From assembly GCA_965247735.1 (NCBI GenBank), contig CBDFHN010000002.1, positions 1,674,001-1,738,000 on the forward strand: a stretch of DNA of 64,000 nt, given 5' to 3'. Positions 28,190-38,297 of this stretch are shown here, piece by piece. Source of the stretch: JAOXRU01 sp965247735 (lineage in GTDB: Bacteria > Bacteroidota > Bacteroidia > Flavobacteriales > Flavobacteriaceae). Each line of letters starts with the position of its first letter. Position 1 is the stretch's first letter. The notes under the pieces are model-generated. The model ran no database searches. It had not been told where the DNA came from and worked only from the letters and a program-made list of their open reading frames with translations. The position numbers and the translations under genes were made by a program.

Positions 28190-28576
28190 TTAACTTGTTA
28201 CTACTCTAAATTGCATACCATGTATTCCTTTTTCATCATCAGAAAGTCCGGTAAGCTGAACATTTAGACCATCTGTAATAGTTAAATAAACATCGTTTCT
28301 TTTTTCTCCACATTCAATAATGTCATTTCCAAAACCCAACTTAATATAGCCTAAGGTCTTGTTATCAATAGTTTGCATTTCATAAATCTGAATTACACCA
28401 CCCTTTGGAAAGGATACACTCTTCCACTCCTCTGTATTTTGCACCCCAAATTTCTTACTATCCAGCCAAAATGTATCGACTCTATTAGTGCCATAATACT
28501 GAAAATAATCACCTTCTTTAAAATCTTTTGAAAATGTGAAAAATTCACCCTTTCCGTACTGTAAAATTTTGTCCAT
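28190..28576 (-). CDS. 128-aa small protein, paralogue of the 139-aa protein; first gene of the RHS locus
   Basis: The second half aligns with the 139-aa protein: 'VIQIYEMQTIDNKTLGYIKL', 'GNDIIECGEKR', 'GIHGMQFRVV' against 'IVKILSMQSNN', 'IECGTKKENE', 'YGIEFELL'. The first half has aromatic-rich strands (YFQYYGTNRVDTFWL). It lacks a signal peptide. About 210 bases separate it from the 139-aa gene, and nothing larger lies upstream on this strand, so it probably opens the transcription unit. It shares no long DNA identity with the amplified spacers. A beta-prism-like fold is a guess from strand pattern and glycine turns. Confidence 0.65.
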   Translation of the reverse strand: MDKILQYGKGEFFTFSKDFKEGDYFQYYGTNRVDTFWLDSKKFGVQNTEEWKSVSFPKGGVIQIYEMQTIDNKTLGYIKLGFGNDIIECGEKRNDVYLTITDGLNVQLTGLSDDEKGIHGMQFRVVTS

Positions 28577-28686
28577 AATTTTGTTTAATTTTTAAAAATT
28601 AGTAGATCATATATGTATATTTAACATCATTTGATCGATGCTAATCTATATATGATTTTCTTCATAAATCACAGAAAACCTATAAT

Positions 28687-28716
28687 TTTCACGTATGGAA
28701 ATAGCCATACGTGAAA
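28687..28716. promoter_or_regulatory. Perfect 12-bp inverted repeat upstream of the RHS locus
   Basis: TTTCACGTATGG and CCATACGTGAAA flank a 6-base loop about 110 bases upstream of the first gene. No T run follows on the minus strand, so it is a poor terminator. A dimeric regulator site or RNA hairpin is possible. Confidence 0.45.
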
Positions 28717-30289
28717 CAATCTTTAATAGGCGCTAAATTTATATAGAAATATTTTTTGCTCGCTTCTTTTTCTTAACAGTTATTATCCTGCCTTTGCAAA
28801 TACACAAAACCCTGTCATTAAGTTAATTAAAAACAAAAAACAACATGCCCTCCTGATCAATTTATTCAATTTTACAAGGGATTATTTAGCTTAAACAGCG
28901 GTGATTCATTATCGTTTTCTATAATAGTAACATATTACTTATCTAGATGTCTGTTTTAAATATATTTGGACGAATATTTTTTTTAATCCTGTAATTGAGC
29001 TAATATTCACTTTGATAAACAATTTTAAAACTATCAAAATTTGGAATATCGATAGCGTTCCAAATTCTTACACTTTGTTTACATTGTGATTGTATTATCG
29101 ATACTTATTACATACATTGATCCTAGGGAACATTATATTTATAATAAAAATCAAATGGATTTTAGTTGATTTTTAGAAGTTCCACTTTCCTAAGCTTAGA
29201 TCTTTTTATTCTGTATAAAGGAGAATGCAAATTTTACTAACGACAATAAAGCTAGTTACCTTGATCTTTCAACTAATTTCTAACAGCTCAGCATTCGCTG
29301 CTGTATAAAGGATAAAATCGGATTGATTATTAGGGGTTAATTTGCTTATTTTATTTACTGTTTGACACGTTTTTAAACAGATCTAAATTAGTTTTTTTTT
29401 ACTTAAACCCATTTTCCCAAGATTATTGTCAATTACAATCTATAACAATAGTATTTTTTTAATAGATACATGTCGTTCACTATTAATCATAGCCACAATA
29501 TTTTTATTCTTTTTTATTAGAGTTCATAGAGCTCTGCTTTCTTTTGGACGATAAAGCTTTAAATATGCGCGTTTCATCAAATCCATTCTCTCTCTACCAC
29601 GGATATTATGGAATAAAAACAAAACGTGGTTATACATATAATAGGACACTATAATTAATAACATATGGTTCTGCAACTACATTGGAGCCTAGGAGATGCA
29701 CAATAATTACAACAGATATAAGAGAACAGCATCGGGAGGAGTTTGAGAAAATACTAGAAGTGCATTTTTTTTCTGGTTCCTGAAACCCAAGAAGACATAA
29801 AACCTCAAGATATATTGGGATTTCAGATTTAGGTACGTTCATAGTATCTGGATCAATAATCTAAAAATCTGATCTCAATTGGAAAAACATCTTGAATATG
29901 TGCAGCATCAAAAACCCTTTCCATTTACAGGTTATTAATCTACCCTAAAGCGTTTCCTGCTTATTGACTACAAATATAGCTCCATAGGCACAAATACGCA
30001 ATCAGATTTTATAAATAAAAGTTTCAAAAAAAAAAAAAAAAAATTAATCATCAAGGAGATTATTAATTTTGATATATATTAGAGACTAATATATGCAAAT
30101 TCGATTACCAATAAAATAATTGTATTTTTTAATGAGACAAACGTATAAAACAATCAATTGTATCACAAAAAAAATCAACTTTTTAAGGAACACCTCCTTA
30201 AAATCTGGACAATATAGCACCATAAAAGAATATACAACTCCAAAAGGCATTGATTTTCGTTTAATATACTCAAAATGTGACTGCTAATT
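28717..30289. other. Non-coding region between RHS locus and AraC regulator
   Basis: About 1.6 kb of very AT-rich DNA has no convincing gene. A 70-codon minus-strand frame at 29630-29842 lacks coding features. There is an imperfect palindrome TTTGGAA..TTCCAAA near 29040 and a long A run at about 30028-30045. Broken frames around 29520-29860 may be relics of a mobile gene but cannot be assigned. Confidence 0.5.
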
Positions 30290-30297
30290 TATATTTG
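30290..30297 (+). promoter_or_regulatory. Possible Bacteroidota -7 box for the AraC gene
   Basis: TATATTTG matches the TAnnTTTG consensus 65 bases before the start codon. A clear -33 TTG at the usual spacing is not seen. Confidence 0.35.
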
Positions 30298-30361
30298 TTT
30301 AGGTAATAAAACCAAAAGACGCATATTAAGAAGAAATAAAACCACCCTTTAACTAACTATA

Positions 30362-31291
30362 ATGAAAGAAATAACAAGAATTAAATCTATTGAACAGGCA
30401 CATGAGTTTTTGGGATTAAGCAAACCATTACACCCTTTAATCTCGGTTTTTAATCATACTGACCCTAATTTAAGAACTGATTTTGAAGGCAAAACATTTT
30501 CCATGAACCTCTACAAGATTGGACTAAAAGAAGGCGAATTAGGAAACATTAAATATGGACTAAATTCTTATGATTATGATTCAGCAGCTATGATTTTCCT
30601 TCGTCCAAATCAAGTTTTTTCTCCACAAAACCTACAAATCCCTAAAGTTAGCAAAGGCTGGACACTACTTTTTCATCCAGACCTTATCCGTAAATCTGAA
30701 TTAGGAAAAAACATTAATAAGTACTCCTTTCTCTCTTATGACTCGCATGAAGCATTGCTAATCTCAGAAAAAGAGGAAGGTTTTATAACACAATTAAAAA
30801 AGACAATCGAGCTAGAATGTAACCAAACTATAGACAAACATACCCAAGATTTAATTGTTGTAAACCTAGAATCTATTCTGAAGTACTCTAAGAGGTACTA
30901 TGATAGACAGTTCTACACCCGAATTAATCTAAACAAAGATTACCTCATAAAATTTGAACAATTCCTTGAAAATTACTTTTCCTCCGAAGACCTAAGCACT
31001 AAAGGCCTACCTTCCATCAAGCAATGTGGAGAAGCCCTTAACATGTCAGGACATTACTTAAGCGACTTACTTAAAAATGAAACAGGCAAAAGCGCTAAAG
31101 AACTCATCTACTTTAAAGCAATTGAAAAAGCAAAAAACACTCTTTTGAATACCAATTCATCTATTAGTGAAGTAGCCTATGATTTAGGATTTAAATACCC
31201 CAATCATTTTAGTAAGTTGTTTAAGGCTAAAACAGGGATGAATCCAAATCAATATCGAAAAGTAAATGAGAAAAAAAACCAAATTATATGA
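30362..31291 (+). CDS. AraC-family transcriptional regulator
   Basis: This 309-aa protein has an N-terminal sensor-like region (about 1-175) of the cupin-like type common in Bacteroidota AraC proteins. A C-terminal double helix-turn-helix spans about 195-300. The first HTH includes 'SIKQCGEALNMSGHYLSDLL'. The second includes 'ISEVAYDLGFKYPNHFSKLF', ending in 'KAKTGMNPNQYRK', the classic AraC signature. The effector is unknown. It stands alone between non-coding stretches and precedes the surface-protein island, which it might control, though nothing in the sequence shows this. Confidence 0.93.
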   Translation: MKEITRIKSIEQAHEFLGLSKPLHPLISVFNHTDPNLRTDFEGKTFSMNLYKIGLKEGELGNIKYGLNSYDYDSAAMIFLRPNQVFSPQNLQIPKVSKGWTLLFHPDLIRKSELGKNINKYSFLSYDSHEALLISEKEEGFITQLKKTIELECNQTIDKHTQDLIVVNLESILKYSKRYYDRQFYTRINLNKDYLIKFEQFLENYFSSEDLSTKGLPSIKQCGEALNMSGHYLSDLLKNETGKSAKELIYFKAIEKAKNTLLNTNSSISEVAYDLGFKYPNHFSKLFKAKTGMNPNQYRKVNEKKNQII

Positions 31292-32314
31292 TAACTAATT
31301 GTTCTTATGTAGTAGTATTCAACTAAAAGCAAGAGACATTCTTTCAATAACCAAATTTGAAACTAATAATTAAGATCTTTGAAAAAAAAAAAAAAAAATG
31401 GAAAACAATCTCAAAAGCAATATTTATATGCAAGCTGAATAACCGTTATTTTAAAGAAAAACTATGCGGCAACGGATATTACTGAATTATGATAAACAAC
31501 TGTACACAATCAATGACCTCGGGACATGAAAAAGAAACCTAATCGGTCTGCTTTAGAAAACTCAAGTACTTAGCCCCCTTTTCACCACTAATTCCACTAA
31601 AAAGATGAAGCTCTCCCCAACTCCATCAATATGGTAATAAAATTACCCAAACACCAGTAAACTTTCTGTTTTACTGGTGTTTTTCATTTAGACTACTCCC
31701 ATTTTAACCTCAATATATAATATATAAAACCTGTCTTAACTAGCAGGATTAAAAAGAGCACAACCAATAGTTGTATTTATAGCTCCTGTTGTTATAGTTA
31801 CACTATTGTTTTTAGATAAAACCATACAAGTACTCCTCAAAAAACACAATAAACCAACTTTTACACCATAACATACGTGAAAAAACCGCCAATACTATTG
31901 CACCCAAATTAATACTCTTAAATAGCTTTTTTATTCATATTTTCTTTAGCTAATAACTCCAAATAGCTACTTTTCAGTTGGTAAAAAAACTGATTTCATC
32001 ACAAATTTAATTAGAAAACAGCACTAGATACAACATGCCAATTGGAGCTAATCTTAGATAAGAAACTAGTGTCAAGAACGTTATTAAACCCTGATACCAG
32101 GTGTTCACGATGCAATGCTATTTAATATGCTAGGCTTAATAAAATTGAATCTCAAACTGAGAACCATTTTATAAGCACCCATAAAACTTATGGTAAAACC
32201 AAAATATGATTTGAGACTGCAACACATTTGTCTTTAACCAATAATTTTTAGTTGTATTTCATGAATGAAAATACCACTTATGAAAAACAAAAACACAGAA
32301 CACAGAAAATCTTA
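31292..32314. other. Non-coding region after the AraC gene
   Basis: About 1 kb without a credible gene. It contains an A run at 31382-31397, a strong terminator at 31651-31687, and scattered broken frames. Direct repeats of the motif AAAACCAT-type sequence are too short to interpret. Confidence 0.5.
31651..31687 (+). terminator. Strong intrinsic terminator
   Basis: An 11-bp perfect stem, ACACCAGTAAA with TTTACTGGTGT, closes an 8-base loop and is followed by TTTTTC. It lies 360 bases downstream of the AraC stop, so it may end a long 3' UTR or a separate small RNA. Confidence 0.8.
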
Positions 32315-32322
32315 TATTTTTG
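32315..32322 (+). promoter_or_regulatory. Possible -7 box for the first FISUMP gene
   Basis: TATTTTTG fits TAnnTTTG about 200 bases before the start. The surrounding sequence (ATGAAAAACAAAA then ACACAGAA) recurs upstream of the gene relic at 53421, which suggests a duplicated promoter with a long leader. Confidence 0.4.
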
Positions 32323-32524
32323 TAATTAATTAGAAAGCCAACTTTTTTTTGTAAAAACAGTGATTGGCTGTAGCTATTCTAAACTGTTTATAACTAAACA
32401 AACAACATCGATTTTTATAACCAAAAATCGCTGCGCACAGACCGAACATATTAATACGTATATCAACCAAAGAAACGATTAATTACGAACAGCATGTGGT
32501 TGTTAAAAAACAAAAAATAAACTA

Positions 32525-34057
32525 ATGAAAAAAATCAATTCCAATCTATTTTTTAACAGCAGTATCTTAATAGCATTTTTACTGCTATTTCAAATTAATG
32601 CTTATTCTCAAAAAGTTATTGGCGCCCAAAACGCTGATGCTTCTGCTGTTCTGGAACTAAACTCTACCACCAAGGGGTTTTTAATACCTAGGATGACAGA
32701 AGCGCAACGAGATGCTATTGCAGCTCCTGCAGAGAGCTTGCTAGTGTACTGTACCGATTGCGCCAATAGGGCATTTTATTATTACAATAGTGTAGCATGG
32801 GTTTCCATTACCTCTACTGCTGGTTTAGAAATAGAAAGCTGTGCCGTAGCTGGTAATCTTGTAAAAGACGTACCAGGTATTACCAGCACCCTAACAGTAA
32901 CTTATAAGCAATCTACTATTAATACTGCTGGTACCATTAGTTTTGATGAAAGTAATATTGCCTTCTCTGGTGTAGCTGCCCCAGGCCTAACAGTAACTAA
33001 TGTTGCCCCAGCAACCTATACCTTTGTAGGCATAAACGATACCGTTGATGTTGCGTACTCTATTTCTGGCGCCCCAACAACTACAGGCGAAGCCATAATA
33101 ACAGTAGACTATGCATCATTACAATGCACAAGCTCGATTACTGTAGATCCTGGCGATGTAACTTTAGACCTTTCTGCTAACATAGACATAGCTTCTTTTG
33201 TGACTTCCATAGGGCTTATAGACAGCGGTGCTAATACTTATAGTTATAACATTCCTTATAGTGGCGGTGTTGGTACTAACAACATAACGTTTACCCCTGT
33301 AACTGCCGGATCTAGCACTTTTAGTATCGCTAGCTCAACTATTAACGACGCTTCTGGCTCTATTACTGTAACATTAACAGCCAGCCCTACTTATACCGTA
33401 CCTGAATCCGTTACAGAAACCTCTTTCCTGTTTGCTCTAGATGTACTTGTTAACGGTAACATAGCGGGTAATATTACTGTAAACGCCACAGGTCCCCCAA
33501 GAACTACAGTTGGTACACAAACTTTTATGTCTCACAATTTGGGTGCAGACTATAGTTTAGACCCAAGTACACCTGCAGAAGGCTTACATGGGAATTATTA
33601 CCAATGGGGATACCCAACACCTGTAGCTAACACCTCTACCGCAGATAACACTTTACCATCGGGATTTCAATTTACAGAAGCTAGTACCACCTCTTGGTCC
33701 GATGCTAGCAACACCGTCAACGACCCCTGCCCTACAGGCTTTAAAGTACCTAGCAATGCAAACTGGGCTACACTTATAAGCAACACTTCCCCTACCAGTC
33801 TGGGATCATTCACATCTAACAATACAAACTTTACTTCTTCAGTACAGTTAGGTGACCTCTTTTTTCCGACTGCAGGACATCGTAATCGAACTAGTGGTCA
33901 TACAATAGCGCGTGGTAGTGAAGTCGATATGTGGAGCTCCACAAGAGAAGCCTCTGATACTGCATTCGTCAATCATATTTTCCTTAACTCCACTACACAA
34001 CTAAATACTTACGCCTTTCCTCTAACTGCAATGACTATACGTTGCATTCAAGAATAG
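32525..34057 (+). CDS. Secreted FISUMP-domain surface protein (paralogue 1)
   Basis: A 510-aa exported protein. A signal peptide (about 1-28, ending AYSQ) is followed by the family N-terminal module 'ADASAVLELNSTTKGFLIPR' to 'LLVYCTDC...YYNS..W'. Repetitive beta-strand domains follow (about 100-350). The C-terminus is a FISUMP/Fib_succ_major-type domain with 'HNLGADYS', 'GNYYQWG', 'NDPCPTGFKVPSNANW', 'FPTAGHRN', 'MWSST' and 'MTIRCIQE'. The function of this domain is unknown; it is common in Bacteroidota surface proteins. The first 18 residues are almost identical to those of the fibre-like gene at 38758, so secretion N-termini are shared between different C-terminal modules. Confidence 0.88.
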   Translation: MKKINSNLFFNSSILIAFLLLFQINAYSQKVIGAQNADASAVLELNSTTKGFLIPRMTEAQRDAIAAPAESLLVYCTDCANRAFYYYNSVAWVSITSTAGLEIESCAVAGNLVKDVPGITSTLTVTYKQSTINTAGTISFDESNIAFSGVAAPGLTVTNVAPATYTFVGINDTVDVAYSISGAPTTTGEAIITVDYASLQCTSSITVDPGDVTLDLSANIDIASFVTSIGLIDSGANTYSYNIPYSGGVGTNNITFTPVTAGSSTFSIASSTINDASGSITVTLTASPTYTVPESVTETSFLFALDVLVNGNIAGNITVNATGPPRTTVGTQTFMSHNLGADYSLDPSTPAEGLHGNYYQWGYPTPVANTSTADNTLPSGFQFTEASTTSWSDASNTVNDPCPTGFKVPSNANWATLISNTSPTSLGSFTSNNTNFTSSVQLGDLFFPTAGHRNRTSGHTIARGSEVDMWSSTREASDTAFVNHIFLNSTTQLNTYAFPLTAMTIRCIQE

Positions 34058-34212
34058 CGCCCAGTCTTTTGCGTCTGTTCATAAAACACACTACATAATA
34101 GTTAATCTTTAGTCCTCTAATGTAGCGTCTTTTTTTTTAAAAGTCACTGCATTAGAAATTTATAAACACCAAAATCGCAAGCACATTAAAACAATAAACC
34201 ACAACTTTAATC

Positions 34213-35106
34213 ATGAAAAATACATTTATTTGTATAGCTCTAATACACCTAAGCTGCATGGGTGCAACTGCCCAAAATATTACTTTAGAATTCCCTTATT
34301 TTGTGGGCAAAACTTACGAGTTTAAGATAGTACAAGGCACTAAACATATTGTATTACAAAAAGACACCATAGCCCAAGGCGGCAATGTGCAACTTCAAAT
34401 TCCTCCAAAATATAAGGGCTACAAAGGTATGGCTATGTGGTATATTACCAATAGTGCAACTGGTGGTGGTTTAGAAATGGTAATTAATAATGAAGATTTT
34501 TCGGTGTCTTGCTTGGCTAAAATACCAACCAGCAAGAACATTATATACAGCAACAGCCCAGAAAACCTTTTTATGCATAGCAACCACCAAGAGCAACAAG
34601 CACTTTTTGCCAAGCACGATGCCATACTGTCTGCCACCAAAGCCTATACGGATAAAAACAGTAGGTTGCACCATGTTTTTAGTAAAGAATACATCCGTAT
34701 TTTACAGGAGTATCGCAGGTATGTAAAGAGACTAAAAAACACAAAATTATATGCAGCTCGTTTTAGAGAAATAACCAATCTTACTAGAGGTATCGGCACA
34801 ATTATTAGCCAAGATGAAAACTTAAAAGCCAAAAACATCAATACCATTATCGTAAACCAGTTGGACTATGAAGTACTTTTCACCTCTAATCATTGGAGTG
34901 GCATTATTAATACCTGGGTGCAATTGCAGGTGAATGTACTTAAAAACGATGCCCAATTCATTAATGATGCTAGTACAATATTCAAAAGAATTTCTTCGGA
35001 TTTAATACGTACCCAATTTATGATTAGTTTAAAAAAGACCCTAAAAAAAGTAGGTAAAAAGGAGACTATACTTTTTGGATTATCCAAAAAAATGAAAGGC
35101 AATTAG
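34213..35106 (+). CDS. Exported 297-aa protein with DUF4369-like N-terminal domain (copy A)
   Basis: A signal peptide (MKNTFICIALIHLSCMGATA) precedes a beta-rich region of about 90 residues ('YFVGKTYEFKIVQGTKHIVL', 'KGYKGMAMWYI', 'MVINNEDFSVSC'). This region resembles the DUF4369-type domain found before thioredoxin domains in Bacteroidota TlpA-like proteins. A helical Lys-rich second half lacks the thioredoxin domain. It resembles the 448-aa neighbour in layout but stops early, so it may be a natural short form. A near-identical copy lies at 42770-43663. Role unknown. Confidence 0.75.
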   Translation: MKNTFICIALIHLSCMGATAQNITLEFPYFVGKTYEFKIVQGTKHIVLQKDTIAQGGNVQLQIPPKYKGYKGMAMWYITNSATGGGLEMVINNEDFSVSCLAKIPTSKNIIYSNSPENLFMHSNHQEQQALFAKHDAILSATKAYTDKNSRLHHVFSKEYIRILQEYRRYVKRLKNTKLYAARFREITNLTRGIGTIISQDENLKAKNINTIIVNQLDYEVLFTSNHWSGIINTWVQLQVNVLKNDAQFINDASTIFKRISSDLIRTQFMISLKKTLKKVGKKETILFGLSKKMKGN

Positions 35107-35270
35107 CTTTAAGGAAAAAGAAGATGCCACTGGTTTTGCAAAGTGATTAATAAGGCTAAAACACATTACAATTAAAAATACCCAAATGTAGTTTGTGACA
35201 GTACCAACCACATTAAAGGAATTACAAGCTAGACGCTTGTAAACATAATGAATTATAAAACATAATAATA

Positions 35271-36821
35271 ATGAAAAAAATACACAACCTAATATTGACA
35301 TCCCTTTTAACTATTAGTTTTTTAGGTTATTCACAACTAGGTATAGGCACCAATGCCCCAGAAAAAGCTGCCATATTAGAGCTAAAAACCACTACTAAGG
35401 GTTTTTTATTACCTCGTATGTTAAAAGTAGAACGAGACGCTATTCCTTCTCCAATCCCAGAAGGTTTGGTAATATATTGCACCGATTGTGCAACCAAAAG
35501 CTTTTCTTTCTACAATGGTACTGAGTGGATTAACATAAGCTCTAGTGCCACACCAATTTCTGGTTTAGAAATAGAAAGCTGTGTTATAGCTGGTACTTTT
35601 ATGCAAGGCAATGGGAGCATATCCAGAAACCTTATGGTTACTTACAAACAAAACCATTTGGCAAGTATTGGCCTCTTAACTTTTGATACTAGCAACGTTA
35701 CTTTATCTGGTGTTGGTGCCCTAGGTTTAGCCGTAGGTTCTCCTAGCCCAGCAAATTATACTTTTAATAGCATAAACGAGACCACCACAGTAACCTACCC
35801 TATTTTTGGCACACCAACAACCTTAGGCACGGTTACTGCGGATATAGATTATGCATCCCTAGCCCAATGTACGAGCCAAACTACTGTAGACTCTGGTACC
35901 GTAACTTTAGATCTTTCTGATGCCATAGATATAGTTTCTTATGCAGGTACACCGGGAACTATAAACAATACCACCAATACCATAAACTATAGCATTCCTT
36001 ATACTGGTGGTACTGGAATTAATAGCATTACGTTTGAAAACACAACTTCTGATGGTGCTACAATTAGTATTGCCAGTGCAAGTATAAGCAATGCTTCTGG
36101 TACTTTAAACGTAAGTTTAACAGCAAGCCCCTCTTACAATGTACCTGTACAATCCATAGGGAGCAATACAGCTTTGTTTTCTATAAACGTGCTTGTAAAT
36201 GGTACTTTTACGGGTAGTATTGCTGTAAACGCAATAGGTATTCCAACTACTGTTATGTCCACTGGTAGTGGAACCCTTACCTTTATGGCACACAATTTAG
36301 GCGCAGACTACAGTTTAGCTCCAGACGTCCCAATACAAGATATACACGGTAACTACTACCAATGGGGTACACTAGCACCAGTAGCAGATACAAGTACACC
36401 AGCTACGGCTATAAGTGGTTGGAACACTACTCCAACTCTTCCTGGTGATTGGACTACCGCAAGCAAAACTGCAAACGACCCCTGCCCTTCTGGATTTAGA
36501 GTCCCTACAGCAGAGCAATGGATAGAAGTAGTCGCTAATAATATACGAACTACATCAGGAGGAGCTTGGTCAAACGATGGTAGTTTTGACAAAGCAGTCC
36601 ATTTTACAAATGGCTCAAATAAACTCACCTTACCAGCTGCTGGAAATCGTCACAAGGATGATGGTACGCTGAACGACCGTGGTGGACTCGGTCTCTATTG
36701 GAGTAGTAACTCTGGAAACGCATATTACAGCAAAACATATGAATTTGATAGCAGTTTAGACACCCCAGAGACAAATTACAACCGTTTACACGGGCTTTCT
36801 GTGCGTTGCGTCTTAGAATAA
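35271..36821 (+). CDS. Secreted FISUMP-domain surface protein (paralogue 2)
   Basis: A 516-aa paralogue of the protein at 32525. It has a signal peptide (1-21, FLGYSQ), the N-terminal module 'EKAAILELKTTTKGFLLPRM' to 'VIYCTDCATKSFSFYNG', and beta-strand repeats with 'GLEIESCVIAG' and 'YSIPYTGGTGINSITF'. The C-terminal FISUMP-type domain has HNLGADYS, GNYYQWG, NDPCPSGFRVPTAEQW, LPAAGNRH, YWSS and SVRCVLE. The middle region retains clear similarity, while the FISUMP surface loops differ most. It sits between the 297-aa and 448-aa genes. Confidence 0.88.
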   Translation: MKKIHNLILTSLLTISFLGYSQLGIGTNAPEKAAILELKTTTKGFLLPRMLKVERDAIPSPIPEGLVIYCTDCATKSFSFYNGTEWINISSSATPISGLEIESCVIAGTFMQGNGSISRNLMVTYKQNHLASIGLLTFDTSNVTLSGVGALGLAVGSPSPANYTFNSINETTTVTYPIFGTPTTLGTVTADIDYASLAQCTSQTTVDSGTVTLDLSDAIDIVSYAGTPGTINNTTNTINYSIPYTGGTGINSITFENTTSDGATISIASASISNASGTLNVSLTASPSYNVPVQSIGSNTALFSINVLVNGTFTGSIAVNAIGIPTTVMSTGSGTLTFMAHNLGADYSLAPDVPIQDIHGNYYQWGTLAPVADTSTPATAISGWNTTPTLPGDWTTASKTANDPCPSGFRVPTAEQWIEVVANNIRTTSGGAWSNDGSFDKAVHFTNGSNKLTLPAAGNRHKDDGTLNDRGGLGLYWSSNSGNAYYSKTYEFDSSLDTPETNYNRLHGLSVRCVLE

Positions 36822-36875
36822 TACATCAATTTAAGTAATATACCACAAAGGATTAACTTATTCTTTTTTAGCATT

Positions 36876-36900
36876 AGCTGCTTAAAAAAAAAAGCAGCTT
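36876..36900 (+). terminator. Possible weak terminator after the second FISUMP gene
   Basis: AGCTGCTT and AAGCAGCT form an 8-bp stem around an A-rich loop about 60 bases after the stop. A T run does not follow, so termination is uncertain. Confidence 0.3.
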
Positions 36901-36950
36901 ACAACAAACACACAAGCATAAGATTCGTTAATATTTCTAAAATCAAAAAA

Positions 36951-38297
36951 ATGTTTCGACTATATTTAGTACTTACCCTAATGCTAAGTACCACTATTGT
37001 GCAACCCCAAACAGTACAAGGTATCTTAAAAAAACATGCCGGGCAAGAAATAATATTGTTGGGCTTTAGCCATTACAAAAATTATGAGTTGGCAAAAACG
37101 CGTATAGACAGTATGGGAAGGTTTGTGTTAAATTCCCCAAAAAACTACAAAGGCATGGCTGTTTTAAAAACTCAAGATAAAAGTAGCCTGCTACTTATGC
37201 TAACATCAGCAAAGATACAACTGCAGGGTACACATTTAAAAACCCCCAATAGCATCACTTTTAAGAACAATACGGAAACTGCTCTTTTTTTTAGCTATGC
37301 CAAAGCACAACAAATACGTACCAATGCCCTTGCTGCTTGGAGTTATTTGCGATCTATCTATCAAAAAGAAAACCTGTTTACTCAACAAACAAAAGCAATA
37401 TGTTTTATTAAAAAGGAACTACAAAGAATTGAGAAAGAACTAGTTGCATCTAGCGTAAATACATCAAAAACAGGCTATCTGTCTTGGTATATGCCCATGC
37501 GCAATCTGTTACAAGATATGCAGGCTACATTACAAAGACACACAGCAGATTTCCCCAAAAACATTGCCTATTTTAGAACTATAGATTTTACAAATACAAA
37601 CTTTAAAACCAGTGGGTTGTTTATGCCGCTACTTGAAGGACATTATTTTTTATTAGAAAATATAGAACAACCCTCAGATAGTATTGCAACGCAAATGAAT
37701 GTGAGCACACACTATTTAATACAACATTTTAAAGAAGACAAAGGGCTGTTAAACCTAGTGTCTAGAAACCTATTTAACATGTTTGAAAAAAGAAGCTTAT
37801 TTAAAGCCTCAGAATTTTTGGCACTTACCTTGTTAGCGGAGCAGTCCGAGCTCTTAAGTCCAAAGTTGAAGCATAAATTAGAAAGTTACAGCAAGCTAAA
37901 AGTAGGCAAGATAGCACCAGATATTCAGTTAGACAGTACCACCAGGCTAAGCGATATTAAAAAAACAACCCTATTGGTGTTTGTAGCAAGTGCTTGCCCA
38001 GAGTGTAAACGAACAAACCAAGAACTATCCAAAGTTTATCCAAAATGGAAAGCCAGCACTAAAAATATAGAACTAATTTTTATCAGTATAGATACTGATA
38101 AAAAAGCATTTGATACCGCATACGCAAATGCTCCTTGGGCTGTGTATACCGACTTTAAAGGTTGGGACTCTGATGCGGTTAGCGCCTATCATATAAACGG
38201 AACTCCAACATATTTTTTATTAGATGAAAATATGAAAATTATTTCCAGACCCAAATCTGTGGTCCAAATAGACATATTTATAAAACAGTATTTGTAA
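36951..38297 (+). CDS. Exported TlpA/ResA-like thioredoxin-fold protein (copy A)
   Basis: This 448-aa protein has a signal peptide (about 1-20), a DUF4369-like beta domain (about 20-110) and a helical middle (about 115-310). A C-terminal thioredoxin-like domain (about 320-448) carries the redox motif CPEC at 349-352 and the cis-proline loop GTPTYFL near 418-424. Proteins of this layout work in the periplasm as disulfide reductases or isomerases. Helical region residues such as 'AWSYLRSIYQKENLF' are typical of Bacteroidota forms. A near-identical copy is at 43904-45250. The substrate is unknown; the neighbouring secreted surface proteins are candidates. Confidence 0.88.
   Translation: MFRLYLVLTLMLSTTIVQPQTVQGILKKHAGQEIILLGFSHYKNYELAKTRIDSMGRFVLNSPKNYKGMAVLKTQDKSSLLLMLTSAKIQLQGTHLKTPNSITFKNNTETALFFSYAKAQQIRTNALAAWSYLRSIYQKENLFTQQTKAICFIKKELQRIEKELVASSVNTSKTGYLSWYMPMRNLLQDMQATLQRHTADFPKNIAYFRTIDFTNTNFKTSGLFMPLLEGHYFLLENIEQPSDSIATQMNVSTHYLIQHFKEDKGLLNLVSRNLFNMFEKRSLFKASEFLALTLLAEQSELLSPKLKHKLESYSKLKVGKIAPDIQLDSTTRLSDIKKTTLLVFVASACPECKRTNQELSKVYPKWKASTKNIELIFISIDTDKKAFDTAYANAPWAVYTDFKGWDSDAVSAYHINGTPTYFLLDENMKIISRPKSVVQIDIFIKQYL

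Noticed and set aside
1..28576. Type VI secretion cluster serving the RHS genes
   Set aside because: No VgrG, Hcp, PAAR, sheath or ATPase gene lies in the window, and the RHS N-termini show no PAAR domain. The delivery route remains unknown.
29630..29842. 70-codon minus-strand ORF in the 28.7-30.3 kb gap
   Set aside because: No recognisable family, signal or context; typical of a chance ORF in AT-rich DNA.
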